Shown one piece after another: positions 34,289-45,518 of a stretch of DNA of 64,000 nt. The position numbers and the translations under genes were made by a program. Source of the DNA: Myxocyprinus asiaticus. Lineage: Eukaryota; Chordata; Actinopteri; Cypriniformes; Catostomidae. Position 1 is the first letter of the stretch, and each line of letters begins with the position of its first letter. The stretch is taken from assembly GCF_019703515.2 (NCBI RefSeq), contig NC_059368.1, positions 30,125,289 through 30,189,288 on the forward strand. The letters run 5' to 3'. The notes below the pieces were generated by a model, which was given only the letters and a program-made list of their open reading frames with translations, did no database searches and was not told the DNA's origin.

Positions 34289-34635
34289 TTGTTTTTGTGG
34301 TCAGAGAGGGGCCATCTATCATATCAGAGCCACTGAGTCTAGTAAACTGACAGGACAGCAGCCAAAATCAAAGAAGAGTTAAACGAGACAGCTAGGGTGG
34401 GCTAATCACGCTGACCTAATGTGTGTATGTGTATGAGCATGTCAAAGCTACAGGGGCCTCAAGTAACAGATCGTGTTTATCCCTTCTCTGGTAGGCATGT
34501 GGAAAGTGGGCCTCTTGCATTATGAAATATGATCAAACTGCACTATGATTTCCTGGAAGGAAATCCAGCAGGAAACTGTCATGATACTTTCAACAAGCCA
34601 CTTAAATTGTGCAAATTTATCCTTTTGCAAAAATG

Positions 34636-35332
34636 TACATGGTGGCCAAAAGTTTGGAATAATGAACAGATTTTGCTCTTATGGAAAGAAATTGGTACTT
34701 TTATTCACCAAAATGGCATTCAACTGATCACAATGTAAAGTCAGGACATTAATAATGTGAAAAATTACTATTACAATTTGAAAAAAAAAAAAAATTCAAC
34801 ATGTTAAACTACTTCAAAGAGTTCTCACCAAAAAATACTCCATGTGCAGCAATGACAGCTTTGCAGATCCTTGACATTCTAGCTGTCAATTTGTCCAGAA
34901 ACTCAGGTGGCATTTCACCCCACGCTGTAGCACTTGTCATAGATGTGTCTTGTCAGACACTTCTCACGCACCTTACAATCTAGCTGATCCCACAAAAGCT
35001 CAATGGGGTTAAAATCCATAACACTCTTTTCCAATTATCTATTGTCCAATGTCTGTGTTTCTTTGCCCACACTAACCTTTTCTTTTTTTTTTGTAATTTA
35101 ACATGATTACTCAAGGATGAGGTGTTGGAGTGACAGCTGCTGGAAATGAGGCCTGTCTAGATTGGAAAAAAATGACTTTTTTCAAATAGTGATGGTGCTG
35201 TTTTTTTACATCAGTAATGTCCTGACTATACTTTGTGATCAGTTGAATGCCACTTTGGTGGATAAAAGTACCAATTTCATTCCATAAGAGCAAACTCTGT
35301 ACATTATTCCAAACTTCTGGCCACCAGTGTAG
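34636..35332 (-). mobile_element. Tc1-like element, internally deleted, long inverted repeats
   Basis: The ends read TGGTGGCCAAAAGTTTGGAA (left, from 34,639) and the inverse of CCAAACTTCTGGCCACCAGT (right, to 35,329). The match continues inward for about 135 bp on each side, including TGCTCTTATGGAA and CATTCAACTGATCACAA blocks. Between them the minus strand retains the C-terminus of a Tc1-like transposase (GEMPPEFLDKLTARMSRICK, then AVIAAHG). TA dinucleotides border both ends, as for Tc1/mariner insertion. The catalytic domain is absent, so the copy is non-autonomous. Confidence 0.75.
34835..34960 (-). pseudogene. Tc1-like transposase C-terminal fragment
   Basis: Roughly 40 residues ending in the LTARMSRICKAVIAAHG segment that corresponds to the M-x-R-R-I-x-A-V-I-x-A-x-G-G end of Tc1-type transposases. 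No catalytic DDE residues are present. Confidence 0.5.
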
Positions 35333-35394
35333 GTATAGTAATGTGACTACTAAGTTAGTTACTAAGTAAATTAATGATACAGACATACACAGTT

Positions 35395-35413
35395 GCTTAA
35401 AAAAAAAATAAAT

Positions 35414-35509
<96 letters not shown>
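35395..35509. repeat. A-rich and (TA)n compound microsatellite
   Basis: An A-rich tract with AAAT units passes into about 40 TA units. It lies some 65 bp beyond the right end of the Tc1-like element. Confidence 0.93.
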
Positions 35510-35512
<3 letters not shown>

Positions 35513-36044
35513 TGGGTAAAGAAATTTAGAGAGTCCCTCCCCATGTATCAGTTTTCCAAAGCCAAATAAAGGTCTCAATTTCCACATGATCTGGTGACCC
35601 AGTAATTCAAGCACTGAACAAATTTAAAACAATACTCTACAGGGTTCATGTTAGTCCACTGCTCGCAGAGGGGAGATGGCATGTTTGTTGATTCATTTAC
35701 TCAGTGAGAAAAAAAAAAAAAAAAAAGATAAATCTCACAAACAAGAAGAGACCTCCTCGTTGGTCATCCAATTTCTCAGCACCCCAGGAGTCTGAGTGGG
35801 TCAAAACACCCCCCAGGCACATGTTGGATCCAGTTATTCTAAACTTACGTTGTGAATTATGAGACAGGGTGTGTGGCAGGGGTTGTGCGAGCTTGCCACC
35901 ATCCCTCCAGGGAAAAGGAAGCAGTTCCAGTTTGTTTGATGAGTGACTTCCTTTAGAATGAAGTTCATGGTATTTGATATTTTAAAGATATTCAAAATTG
36001 TGGTTTGAGGCAGTTATTAGTATGCAGCCAAGTATAATGTACGG
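35510..36044. other. no gene seen (35.5-36.0 kb)
   Basis: Contains an A18 run near 35,709; nothing else supported. Confidence 0.5.
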
Positions 36045-36200
36045 TCTGTCTAGAGGTTAAAAGTCTGGGCTGGTACCCGAAAGGCTGTAGGTTCAAACCC
36101 AGCAAGGGTTGTTCTGTGAACAATCCCCATTGAGCCCTTGAGCAAGACACTTAACCCCCAGGTTACTTAAAGAGGGGTTGCACCTGAAATAAGTTAAACA
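36045..36200 (+). mobile_element. tRNA-derived SINE (V-SINE-like)
   Basis: A tRNA-like head with GTAGGTTCAAACCC (B box, 36,088-36,101) is followed by the central motif CCCTTGAGCAAGACACTTAA (36,136-36,155) that also occurs, antisense, in the SINE at the start of the window. The A box region (CTAGAGGTTAAAAGTCTGGG) is diverged. The tail is not clearly defined and no target duplication was found. Confidence 0.6.
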
Positions 36201-37180
36201 TTTTAGTTGCTTGTGAATCAAGGGTCGAGAAGTCACATTGCTATTTTGAGTTTTCTCAACATTATTTTACATTGTGTACTATAATTATTTTTAAAAAATG
36301 GGAAAGCACATTGTTTCTGGTGTGTGCAATGTTTCTCTCAAAAGCTGCTCAAACTACTACTCAAACAGTGCAATTTCTTAAAAATTAATAATTAACTAAG
36401 CTCAAAATAGTCTTTTTGCCACAAAACAGGCAAAATATTTGATTATGACAGCTGAAAAAAATGTGTTACGTCAGATTGAAAATAATGGCGAATGTATCTC
36501 AGAGAGCCCAACACTCTGTGCTCGACAACGGTGCTTTTACATTTTATTAACTGTCAATCACATGTCATCATTTCAATTATTGATATTTGTTGCAAAGTCT
36601 CACCCATTTGAGAACTCAAACAATCATCATATAGAGAAGCCACGCTACCTGACGTGACAAAAATTCATTTAGTCTGATGTCCAAAAGATAATCAGATCCA
36701 ACACAAATAGCAATTTCAAAGCTCCGACAGACTCCAAAAGAAGCACGACGTCCATGCAGGACCCAAAATAACATATTTAGAGTAACACTTAATTAAGTAA
36801 AAAGAGTAAAACAATCTTTGCACTACAAAGGTGGTACTGAAGCTGCATCTGAAGTGGCATACTGTATATACATTTAATTGACAGTCAAATGCAAGATGTA
36901 GCTCTAGAAGCCAGTTGAATTCCCAGGATGGTTAAGAAACCCAGCACCTGCCTGCAAAAGCCCTGGTTTTCTGGGGATTTTCCATGGTTTAGGAAAAAAA
37001 CAACTAAGACTAGTGCTGGGTAATATGGCCAGGAATATTATCAATATATATATATATATTTTTTTCATATCGTTAGATATCAATGTTTATAATGATATAC
37101 ATTTTATACCATTAATAGGGGAGGAAATGGATTACACATGTTTGTTAGACCTCAGGAATGAATTAAACCTAACTTGTTTG
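36201..37180. other. no gene seen (36.2-37.2 kb)
   Basis: AT-rich; the 72-codon frame at 36439-36657 shows no domain. A short (TA)n run lies near 37,043. Confidence 0.5.
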
Positions 37181-37395
37181 TGTCACGGTATTTGAGGGAA
37201 GGACTCAAAGGCAGGGAGACAAATAAAAGGGCTTTATTAAACAGACCAAAAACAGAATACAAAATACAAACAAAAACTCTCTCAAGGGAGAAAAACTAAC
37301 ACATAAACAGAACAGAAAAACAATGACCGACCAATATGAGGAACAAGAACAGGTTCACTGACTAGAAAACTCACAAAACAATTCATATCTGATAT
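37181..37395 (-). mobile_element. partial LTR, minus sense
   Basis: The segment starts TGTCACGGTATTTGAGGGAA on the plus strand; in minus sense it ends ...ACCGTGACA and has AATAAAGCCCTTTTATTTG about 45 nt before that end, the position expected for an LTR polyadenylation signal. The 5' part and any partner LTR are missing. The right boundary is approximate. Confidence 0.4.
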
Positions 37396-37537
37396 CTCAC
37401 ATCAAGTCTGTGGTGCCTGAAAGCTTCAAAATATTCTTAAACATTGAACATTTTCACCTCTGCTTCTGATCACATGACCAGTATTCCCAGAGCAGCACAT
37501 CCTCTGCTAACATCAACATATTGTAAATATAGGTCTT

Positions 37538-37562
37538 TAATATATATATATATATATATATA
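37538..37562. repeat. short (TA)n microsatellite
   Basis: About 12 TA units. Confidence 0.85.
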
Positions 37563-37967
37563 TTGGAGAGCTTCGGTGGGGCAATTGCCTCAACAAGTCT
37601 TGAAACTTATGTGATCCTCAAACGTGAACCATACGAAGACATGACATGACAATGAAAGACAAGACTGAGGAATTGCCTTTGAAAATGAGTGCGAACATGT
37701 TACTTCACTTCCCTGTGCTCAAATACAATGTACATGCTTAATGGAAAAATATATTTAATAGTGAATATGTTCAAACATATAGATAACATTATATTATATT
37801 ATCACTTTGCTCCATGTTATAATCATTGTTGTGTTATTGAATGCTTGTAGTTGAAATTAAATGAATATTTAAACCTTTTTGTGATGTAAGATTTTATAAA
37901 TGTAAACATTTATTTAGAACCAATTACATCTTATTTCTGATCAACAAACTGGAGACCTCAATGAATC

Positions 37968-38235
37968 TGTCAGGGTTTGTGAAGGGAAGAGGCGAGGGAG
38001 TGAGGATCCAAATGCAGAACTTTAATTATAAACAAAAGAAGAGGATACAATGATGAAGGTAAATATTAGAAGGTAACAAAACTCTACAGCAGTATGCTGG
38101 CTAATCACACACTACATATAAATAAGAACCGATACATGAACATAGAACAAGAGGGTATATATACACATGGGCTAACAAGAAGATGAGGAACACCTGGGAT
38201 ACAATCAGGAGGGAAACAAGAAAACAGACATGACA
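37968..38235 (-). mobile_element. LTR, minus sense, about 268 bp
   Basis: Read in minus sense it begins TGTCATGTCTGTTTTCTTG and ends CACAAACCCTGACA, i.e. TG...CA ends with an inverted TGTCA/TGACA. A TATATATA box sits about 75 nt from its start and an AATTAAAG-like polyadenylation signal about 50 nt from its end. DNA on its right (38,236-38,775) appears to be the internal region next to the 3' LTR. No second LTR is in range. Confidence 0.5.
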
Positions 38236-38775
38236 ATTATAACAAAACTTTCAAAATAAGAGTCTTTGGGTGAAAACATATGAATGACGTGACATAAACC
38301 CCCTTCCAAAAGGGCGGCTCTTGAAGCCCGAAAGGAATAAAAGTCTAAATGAAAGAAAACAGGAACTATAGGGTGTTAAGAGAGACAGTAGACAATGAAG
38401 CAGGGCCCGGAGACAGGCATAGCCCAGGGGAACAGGGCGGAGCCGGTGGCAAGGGAAGTGGCTCCAAGAAGGGAGCGGGTCTGGCGGTTTGGGTGGTGGC
38501 TCCAGAAAGGGAGCGGGGTCCGGCGCATGGGAGGCGGCTCCAGGAAGGGAGCCGACGGATGGTTTGGAGGCCAAGGCGGAGCTGACGGACAATTCCAAGG
38601 CCAAGGCGGAGCTGTAAGATGGTCCATAGGCCAGTGTGGCGCTGGCGGATGGTCCAGAAGCCAAGGTGTCAAGGGTGAAGCCACCATAGGCGGAGACTCA
38701 TACAGGGACTTTTGATAACAAAACACTTTCAGAATAAGAGTCCTTGGGGGAAAACATAAGAATGATGTGACAGAA
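38236..38775 (-). mobile_element. internal remnant of the LTR element at 38.0 kb
   Basis: GC-rich DNA with repeated GGCGGAGCTG- and GGATGGTCC-type units; in minus sense it encodes low-complexity Pro/Ser/Trp-rich repeats (SAPPWPMDH-like). A direct repeat flanks it: AATAAGAGTCTTTGGGTGAAAACAT-like blocks near 38,254 and again near 38,729. The open frames are compositional and I assign no function. Confidence 0.35.
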
Positions 38776-40470
38776 TCACATTACTATACCTAATTTTTTT
38801 GAAAAATTATTTTATGTTTTTTGGAGGTGCTAAAAAACAAGTTTTATTCCCTTTCAAACAAATCAAAAGTAAATTAGCAGATTATAAATTCATTAATGCA
38901 TATTTTATGATATCATAACACTTTTACTATAGTACATGACTTGTAAAGCGATACATTGTAACATTTGCATTACATGAACTACATTTACAAGTTTTTTCAA
39001 GCATGATCAAACTGTACAGTAGCTCAACTGATTGTGATTGCAGTTGTGATGCAAAGGACTAGATTACAAGTGACATGGTTGATTCATTAATCACATTTTT
39101 CATCTCACATCTATGGTTTAGGTTTAAGGTTTCGGGTATGGAGTTTGATTTACAACTTAAAAGAGCATTAACCTTGAAAACCTTGAAAATCTTTTGGAAG
39201 ATAATTTCTTCTAACCCAGCTTAATATGCAGAGACAACTACAAGTCATTCAGAAGTTAATTTTCTCTAAATTGTAAATTCTTTGTCTCTGTGGCAATATA
39301 AAATTCCTTAATTTATTAAAGGTGACCCAGTTAGACCCGCTCCAAGACCATTATTCAACCAATGGCATGATTTGGGGGCGGAACTATCTGACAGTTCGAA
39401 CAACAGCAGATGAGGGGCGTATTCTATTGTCGAAGAAATTACATACTTCAGCTTTAAGTGCAATACAGTGGGTATTTCAACTCTGAACTGCTGCGATATG
39501 AGCAAAAAGCCATGTAATAGCATTTTGCAAAAATGTAGCCACAATTTTCATGAGCTCAGGCTCCCAATTACAGCTTATTTATGATCAACAAACTGAAAGA
39601 CCTTTCTGGCAATGAAACAAGCCTTAGGGGGCAAAATCAGATCTCCTATCAAATTTATCTCAATTATCATATTCATGCATTTAGTTTAATTAGGAATGTC
39701 AAATTACCTTTCGACAAAAACAGACAACAATCTTTGAGTTTTGCAACCGATGTCACTTCCACCTGCTGTCTTGCTCATCAATGCAAGGTTTACTTCACTG
39801 GCCCTGACCATTTTTGGATGAAACATAAGCAGTTGAATGTATCTTTGAGAACTGTCTACTGGTTCCCTTCAAAGTCAAAACTGTTGTTATCCATTCAACA
39901 CAGACTGCATGTTAATCAGAGCTTTCAAGCACTGTGACAGATAGGATAAAACACCCACCCATTGCAACACTACTTATTGGCAATCACAATTTACATGCAA
40001 CAAGGAAAAATCATTACATGAGAATCTGTGGTTGATTGCCCAGTGATGAAGAAATAAAAATGTCCACCGCAAAATCAACACACAAGCCAAGCACTCGCTC
40101 CTTGACTGCAGCATGGGTTAACTGAGTCACTATTAAGTGAAAATCACTTTACACCGAGAAATGAGTTTCCACTTTCATTTGATTTCTTTTGATTTTGCAA
40201 CAGATGCAGGGCAGTTCCCATAAAATGTAGCAAATTTACACACAAGTAAATTTTTGTTTTTCCTAATCACTGTTTCTCCCTGGCTTGGGGAATAACTGGA
40301 CCAGTGTTTAGGGTCCATTTGGCTGGTCTTGAGTTTGGGTTAAATGGCCTCTCACAGCTGTATATACCCTGAAATATGTATCTGTAGAATTTTATTTTTT
40401 GTATTATTTATTATATAAAATCTAATCAACAGTCACAATGCAGAAAGAAACACACACTCACAGACATGAA
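38776..40470. other. no gene seen (38.8-40.5 kb)
   Basis: AT-rich DNA. A 118-codon open frame at 39581-39937 has no recognisable domain. A segment near 39,320-39,460 may be a dispersed repeat but has no definable ends. Confidence 0.45.
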
Positions 40471-40975
40471 GGGGTGAGACTACCCAACATTAAGAGTGCA
40501 AAACAAACACACATACACTCTCTCTCACACACACACACACAAATGAACTGGTCAGATTAACAGAACATTTTTTAAATTTGTAAAAAAATAAAAAATCAAC
40601 AAATCAGCCACAATGCAGAACACACACACCAAAATGCATTGTTGAGACCATGCCACATCTACAATGCTGAACGAACACACACACACACACGTTGGTGCAG
40701 CTATCCTTATGAGGACTCTCCATAGACATAATGATTTTTATACTGTATGAACTATAGATTCTATACCCTAACCCTACCCCTAAACCTAACCCTCACAAAA
40801 AACATTGTTTAGTAAGTTTTTTAAGGCGATTTGAATTATGGGGACACTAGAAATATCCTCATAAACCACATTTATAGCATAATACCCTTGTAATTACCAG
40901 TTTGTAACTTAAAAAAATGTCCTCGTAAACCACCCAAACCCGCCCACACACACACACACACACACACACTTATCT
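40471..40975. repeat. CA-rich repeat cluster with CCTAACCC-type core
   Basis: Three short (CA)n runs (about 40,528, 40,678 and 40,951) bracket a segment with TATACCCTAACCCTACCCCT and CTAAACCTAACCCTCAC. This segment, opening near TCCTTATGAGGAC and closing near ATGTCCTCGTAAACC, looks like a common fish dispersed repeat. The telomere-like core is part of that repeat. Confidence 0.5.
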
Positions 40976-41136
40976 TGTTACAACCAGGGATAAATTAGGT
41001 TATTACTTGTTATTCTACTCATTTCAGTTATGCAAAACTGACAAAAAATAACCTCAAACAAATCAAACAAAATGCAAATTTTGACAGAACTTGTGACAAA
41101 ATCTAGAAATCATCTTCTCATATAGGCAAATAAATT

Positions 41137-41140
<4 letters not shown>

Positions 41141-41176
<36 letters not shown>
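41141..41176 (+). repeat. (AAT)12 microsatellite
   Basis: Twelve AAT units. Confidence 0.95.
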
Positions 41177-41177
<1 letters not shown>

Positions 41178-42507
41178 GTCTAAATACCCCAAAATGCACA
41201 ACTTGAGCGCTTTTACATGATTTAATTTAGAGTTGTTACATTTCTTTCATAACAATTAAAAAAATTACATGTTTATTTTTTCCGGTCAGTTCTGACCGGG
41301 TACAACTGGAAAGTGATTTAATGATTAACAGTTAAGGGTTTAGGCTGCGCAGTGGCTCAAGTGAATTAGTAAATTATTTATGTGAAATAGTCTGTTTACA
41401 TGAACTGCCTAAACAAACCTGAAATGAATTGGAGTTCCCAATGCGAAATATAAGATATATATATTTTTTTTATTTTAACCAGCCATTTAGCTGAGCTGTC
41501 TGAAAGCACTGATTGACTAAAATAATTGGAATTTTCCAGCACTACAAATGGACTCTTTTCACAAGCTGAGATGAATTATTTTGTTAAGTGTGTGTGTATT
41601 TAATAACAGAGAATGTGCCATTCCATTTATACACTAGTTTAGTGCTTCCACTCATGCCTACTTGTTTGTTTGTTTGTTTTTTTGTTTTTGTTTTTTTTTA
41701 AACAACGATCAACTAACAGACTAATGCTGGTGCAGTTAAGAGTGTGAGAAAGCAGAATATCCAGCAAGAGACAAACAGAGCACGAGAGAGACGCCTGTCC
41801 CTGATTTTCTGTGCATGATGGGCTTCATGAAACAGTATGTCCTGAGCACAACTGTGTAATTGTAACTGATAGACCCAGTGGAGTAAATGAGTGGATGGCA
41901 TAATGTAATGGTCTGGATAATTCCTCCCATCCATCATGTTCTGTCTCTCTCATGCAGTAATTGTACAATAGTGTACAGTACATTTGGGAGCAATATGACT
42001 TTAAACTACACCATATGTTTTAGAACCTCTGAGATAAGCACTAGATTTCATCATTTATAACAATCACTAATGTTGGGCAGGTGAATTTCACATTCTTCTG
42101 CACTTACACATCTCTGCTGACACATTTTACCATATCTTTCTGCAAGTCATATCGAAACACTACTATCACACTACTACAGGCTTTGTATTACTGCCCTGAA
42201 AAAGAAAAATATGCAGTAACTATAGACATTTTGACCAAATTGAGCTGCAATTTCTCACTGTGATTAACATTTTAAATCGAAAAAATGGATTCCTAATGAG
42301 CCATTCTCATCTAAAGTGAACATTTCTGGTGAATCAAAGCAAAAAGCAAAGCGGTTTTTTTTTTCAACAAACATTTCTTCGCCAGGTGATCAAATACCCT
42401 GACCAATAAAATATGAGCTTTGGATTACGTGCCAGAAGCTGATGCAGTTACCAAAACCAGCGCAACAGGTGGTGCTAAAGCACAGGAAGCTGTTTTGGCC
42501 ACCAACA
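41177..42507. other. no gene seen (41.2-42.5 kb)
   Basis: Low-complexity GTTT/T runs near 41,665; otherwise nothing supported. Confidence 0.5.
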
Positions 42508-43024
42508 TTAAAGGATTAGTTCACCCAAAAATGAAACTTGAAGACAATTTATGAAGACGATCCATGTAAGATCACATATTTTTTAAAGGAGATGCAAGGC
42601 AGTGATGCAGCAATATCATTTTCATGAGAAAATAAAAGTGTTTCTGTATTTAAGGCATGTGATGCAAATGAACTCCACATCCTCACTGCAGGATCAGGAT
42701 GAAAAGAGCTGAAATATTCTCCTAAAAATCTTCATTTGTGTTCTGCTGAAAAAAGAAAGTCGTACACATCTGGGATGGCATGAGGGTGAGTAAATTATGA
42801 GAATTTTCATTTTTGGGTGAACTGTTCCTTTAAACGCTGAAGGAACTCGAGGAAGAAATCCTGATCTTGCAGTGAGGATGTGTAGTTAATTTGCATCAAA
42901 TGCCTTAAATATTGACACATTTGTTTTCCTCATATGGGTTCTCATAACATGAAAATTATATTGCTGCATCACTGCCTTGCATCCCCTTTAAAGAAATCTC
43001 TGTTATCTTACGTGGATTGTCTTC
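42508..43024. mobile_element. two interleaved palindromic repeats
   Basis: Repeat 1 is an Angel-like MITE: tip TTAAAGGATTAGTTCACCCA at 42,508 and inverted tip TTTTGGGTGAACTGTTCCTT at 42,811-42,830, with the family's right-arm blocks (GAGCTGAAATATTCTCCTAA, GTCGTACACATCTGGGATGG) before it. Repeat 2 has arms 42,553-42,700 and 42,858-43,024, sharing GGATGCAAGGCAGTGATGCA (right arm) with GAGATGCAAGGCAGTGATGC (left arm) and ATCCTCACTGCA-type blocks. Left tip of 1, left arm of 2, right arm of 1, right arm of 2 alternate, so the two palindromes are interlocked and not nested. Confidence 0.75.
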
Positions 43025-43288
43025 ATTATGTATTCCATATTGCTGCAATTTTTGCCTTTGCATTTAATCTAACGTGAGTTCTATTATATTTCTAATATAA
43101 CATACATTATTGGCCAAAAATATTGGCAACCTTGGTAAATATAAGCAAAGAAGGCTGTGAAAAATATGTCTTTGTTGTTTATCCTTTTGATCTTTCCTTT
43201 CAAAATATTCACAAAAATCTAACCTTTAATTGAAGTAATTGAAAGTTGGGTGTGGTGGTGTCTCCACAAAATAGTTTTTTAATAGTCT

Positions 43289-43952
43289 TTAAAGGAATAG
43301 TTCACCCAAAAATGAAAACTCTCTCATTATTTACTCACCCTCATGCCATCCCAGTTGTGCATGACTTTCTTTCTTATGCTGAACACAAATTAAGATTTTT
43401 AGAAGAATATTTCAGCTCTGTTGCTCCATACAATGCAAGTGAATGGGTGCCAAAATTTTGAAGCTCCAAAAATCACACAAGTTAGCATAAACGTAATCCA
43501 GTGGTTAAACCAATGTTTTCAGAAGCGATATGATAGGTGTGGGTGAGAAACAGATCAATATTTAAGTCCATTTTTACTACAAATTCTCATCCCTGCTCAT
43601 TCAAACTCCACTTTAACTTTTACTTTCACATTCTTCTTCTTCTGTTTTTGGTGATTCACATTCTTTATGCATATCGCCTCCTACTGGGCAAGGAGAAGAA
43701 TTTCTAGTAAAAAAGGACATACATATTTATCTGTTTCTCACCCACACCTATTATATCACTTCTGAAGATATGGATTTAACCACTGGAGTCGTATGGATTA
43801 CTTTTATGCTGCCTTTATGTGCCTTTTAAAGAGTCAAAATTTTGGCATCCGTTCACTTGAAATATTTGTGTTCTGCAGAAGAAAGAAAGGCATACACATC
43901 TGGGATGGCATGAAGTTGAGTAAATTAATTTCTGAGTGAACTATCCCTTTAA
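43289..43952. mobile_element. fold-back MITE (Angel-like), complete, about 665 bp
   Basis: Left tip AAAGGAATAGTTCACCCAAA (43,290) and right tip GAGTGAACTATCCCTTTAAC (43,934-43,953) close a long inverted repeat; paired blocks include CTCATGCCATCCCAG with CTGGGATGGCATGA, and GAAACAGATCAATAT with ATATTTATCTGTTTC. The central spacer (about 43,625-43,690) differs from that of the copy at 32.2 kb. No ORF. Confidence 0.85.
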
Positions 43953-44135
43953 CAGCTGTCGTTGGCAAGTATTAAAGTATCTAATTATGGTTCAGACTGA
44001 AGATGTGTTATGTTGGAATGAATTTTGTTGGATGAGATCTGTGTTTTATGATAGACTCATGGAACATTTAAATTTCATCATGTTTCATTTGCAACATGCA
44101 GGGTTTTGAGCAAATGTATAACACAAATAGATATA

Positions 44136-44655
44136 CTCTCACTGAACACTTTCTTAGGAACACTGTAGTAATACTGGGTAGGGCCTCTGCTCTCAAAACA
44201 GCCTCAATTCTTTGTGGCATGGATTCCACAAGATATTGGAAACATTCCTTTGAGATTCTGGTCCAAGTTGACATGACTGCATCACACAATTTCTGCAGGT
44301 TTGTCAGCTGCACATTCATGATTGGTATTAACAGGCCCAAAGTGTGCCAAGAAAACAGTCCCTAAACCATTACAACACCACCACCACCAGCCTGGATTAT
44401 TGACACAAGGCAGGTTGGGTCCATGGATTTATGCTGTTGGTTCCAAATTCTGACCCTACACTCAGAGTGCCTCAGCAGAAATCGAAATTTATTAAAGCCA
44501 GGCTACATTTTTCCATCTTCAACTGTCCAGTTTTAGTGAGCCTGTGCCTACTGCAACCTCTGTTTTTTGCTCTTGGCTGACAGAAGTGGAACCCGATGGG
44601 GTTTTCTGCAGATGTAGCCCATTCACCTCAAGGTTCGATGTGTTGTGCATTATAT
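44136..44655 (-). mobile_element. Tc1-like element, deleted, one end only
   Basis: The left end CACTGAACACTTTCTTAGGA (44,140-44,159) is the terminal repeat of a common fish Tc1-group element. The minus strand carries diverged transposase sequence up to about 44,640, after which a TA run and the next Tc1-like element begin; the other terminal repeat is gone. About half of a full 1.2-1.3 kb element is missing, including an internal segment near 44,325. Confidence 0.7.
44140..44640 (-). pseudogene. Tc1-like transposase, fragmentary
   Basis: In minus sense, pieces in order are KTGQLKMEKCSLALIN-like residues, a region of SINPWTQPALCQ-like residues, VVVVL and WFRDCFLGTLWA (the family's GGGGVM-x-WG-x-FS-W-x-x-LGP block), then LQKLCDAVMSTWTRISKECF and LVESMPQRIEAVLRAE at the C-terminus. 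These correspond to the second half of a DDE transposase of the Tc1 group. Stops and frameshifts lie between the pieces. Confidence 0.65.
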
Positions 44656-44660
44656 ATATA

Positions 44661-45166
44661 CAGTACTGTGCAAAATTTAGGCACTTGGGAAAAATGTTGC
44701 ATAGTGAGGATGTCTTCAAAAATAATGCCATAAATAGTTTTCATTTATCAATTAATATCATACAAAGTCCAGTAAACATAAAAAAAAAGCTAAATCAATA
44801 TTTGTTGTGACCACCTTTGCCTTCAAAACAGCACCAATTTTCCTAGGTACACCTGGATACAGGATGTTCCAAGCTTCTTGGAGAATTTGCCACAGTTCTT
44901 CTATCTATTTCGGCTGTCTCAATTGCTTCTTTCTCTTCTTGTAATACCAGACTGGCTCAATATTCAGTGGGGGGCTCTGTGGGGACCATGCCATCTGTTG
45001 CAGGGCTCCCTGTTCTTCCATTCTATTCTATTTGCAAAAGAAATATTTGGGAGTCTAAAATGTATATTTCCTAATGACACACTAAAGCTGAAAAATATAA
45101 ATAACCATCTTAAGACAAATGTTTTTGTGAAGCATCTTATGTGCCTAAGACTTTTGCACAGTACTG
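44661..45166 (-). mobile_element. Tc1-like element, internally deleted, flanked by TA
   Basis: Inverted ends CAGTACTGTGCAAAA (44,661-44,675) and TTTTGCACAGTACTG (45,152-45,166), with GGCAC/GTGCC further in, border a 506-bp element with TA on both sides. In minus sense it keeps the transposase C-terminus (MAWSPQSPPLNIEPVW, the family's PQSPDLN-x-IE-x-W block; then EELWQILQEAWNILYPGVP and RKIGAVLKAKVV). The catalytic N-terminal two thirds are deleted. Confidence 0.8.
44800..45000 (-). pseudogene. Tc1-like transposase C-terminal fragment
   Basis: About 65 residues, one internal stop (after LRQPK). It contains the region of the third catalytic residue (the E/D of the PLN-x-IE block: PPLNIEPVW) but not the first two. 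Confidence 0.7.
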
Positions 45167-45172
45167 TATATT

Positions 45173-45517
45173 TTTCATGGTTCTAGTAAGCCGTAGGTTT
45201 GTTTGTTTGTTTTGTCATTTTCTCTCCCTTGTGTTTCACAGGCACGCTTGACTGGCATGATCGGCATTTCCATGGGAACGTTCATGCCACTGATTGCTTG
45301 TCGAGCAACACCTGTTCCAGCCTGATTGCACTCCCTACATATGCCCTCATGTTTCACTGTTTCTTTGCCAGAGTATTATGCTAAACTGAGTTCTAACCTC
45401 ACTTTCCTTGTCTAGCTGGTCATGTCTTGTCACTCTCTTTTTTGGTTATTATTAATAAATATTTTAGAACTGTTACCTCTGCTCCTGGGTCATTCTGTCC
45501 AGCACCTACACATTACA
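45173..45517 (+). repeat. 5' LTR of the sushi-type element, 345 bp
   Basis: Aligns with the 3' LTR from TTTCATGGTTCT (TG start mutated to TT) to CACCTACACATTACA. It lacks about 260 bp present in the 3' LTR (49,690-49,950) and a further short segment near 45,285. Confidence 0.88.
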
Positions 45518-45518
45518 G

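Noticed and set aside
38251..38726. Pro/Ser-rich open frames that could be a secreted or mucin-like protein
   Set aside because: The repeats are translated from short GC-rich DNA repeats next to an LTR; open in several frames, no signal peptide.
40755..40790. CCCTAACCC-like telomere motif
   Set aside because: Only a few degenerate units, and part of a dispersed repeat with CA-rich borders.
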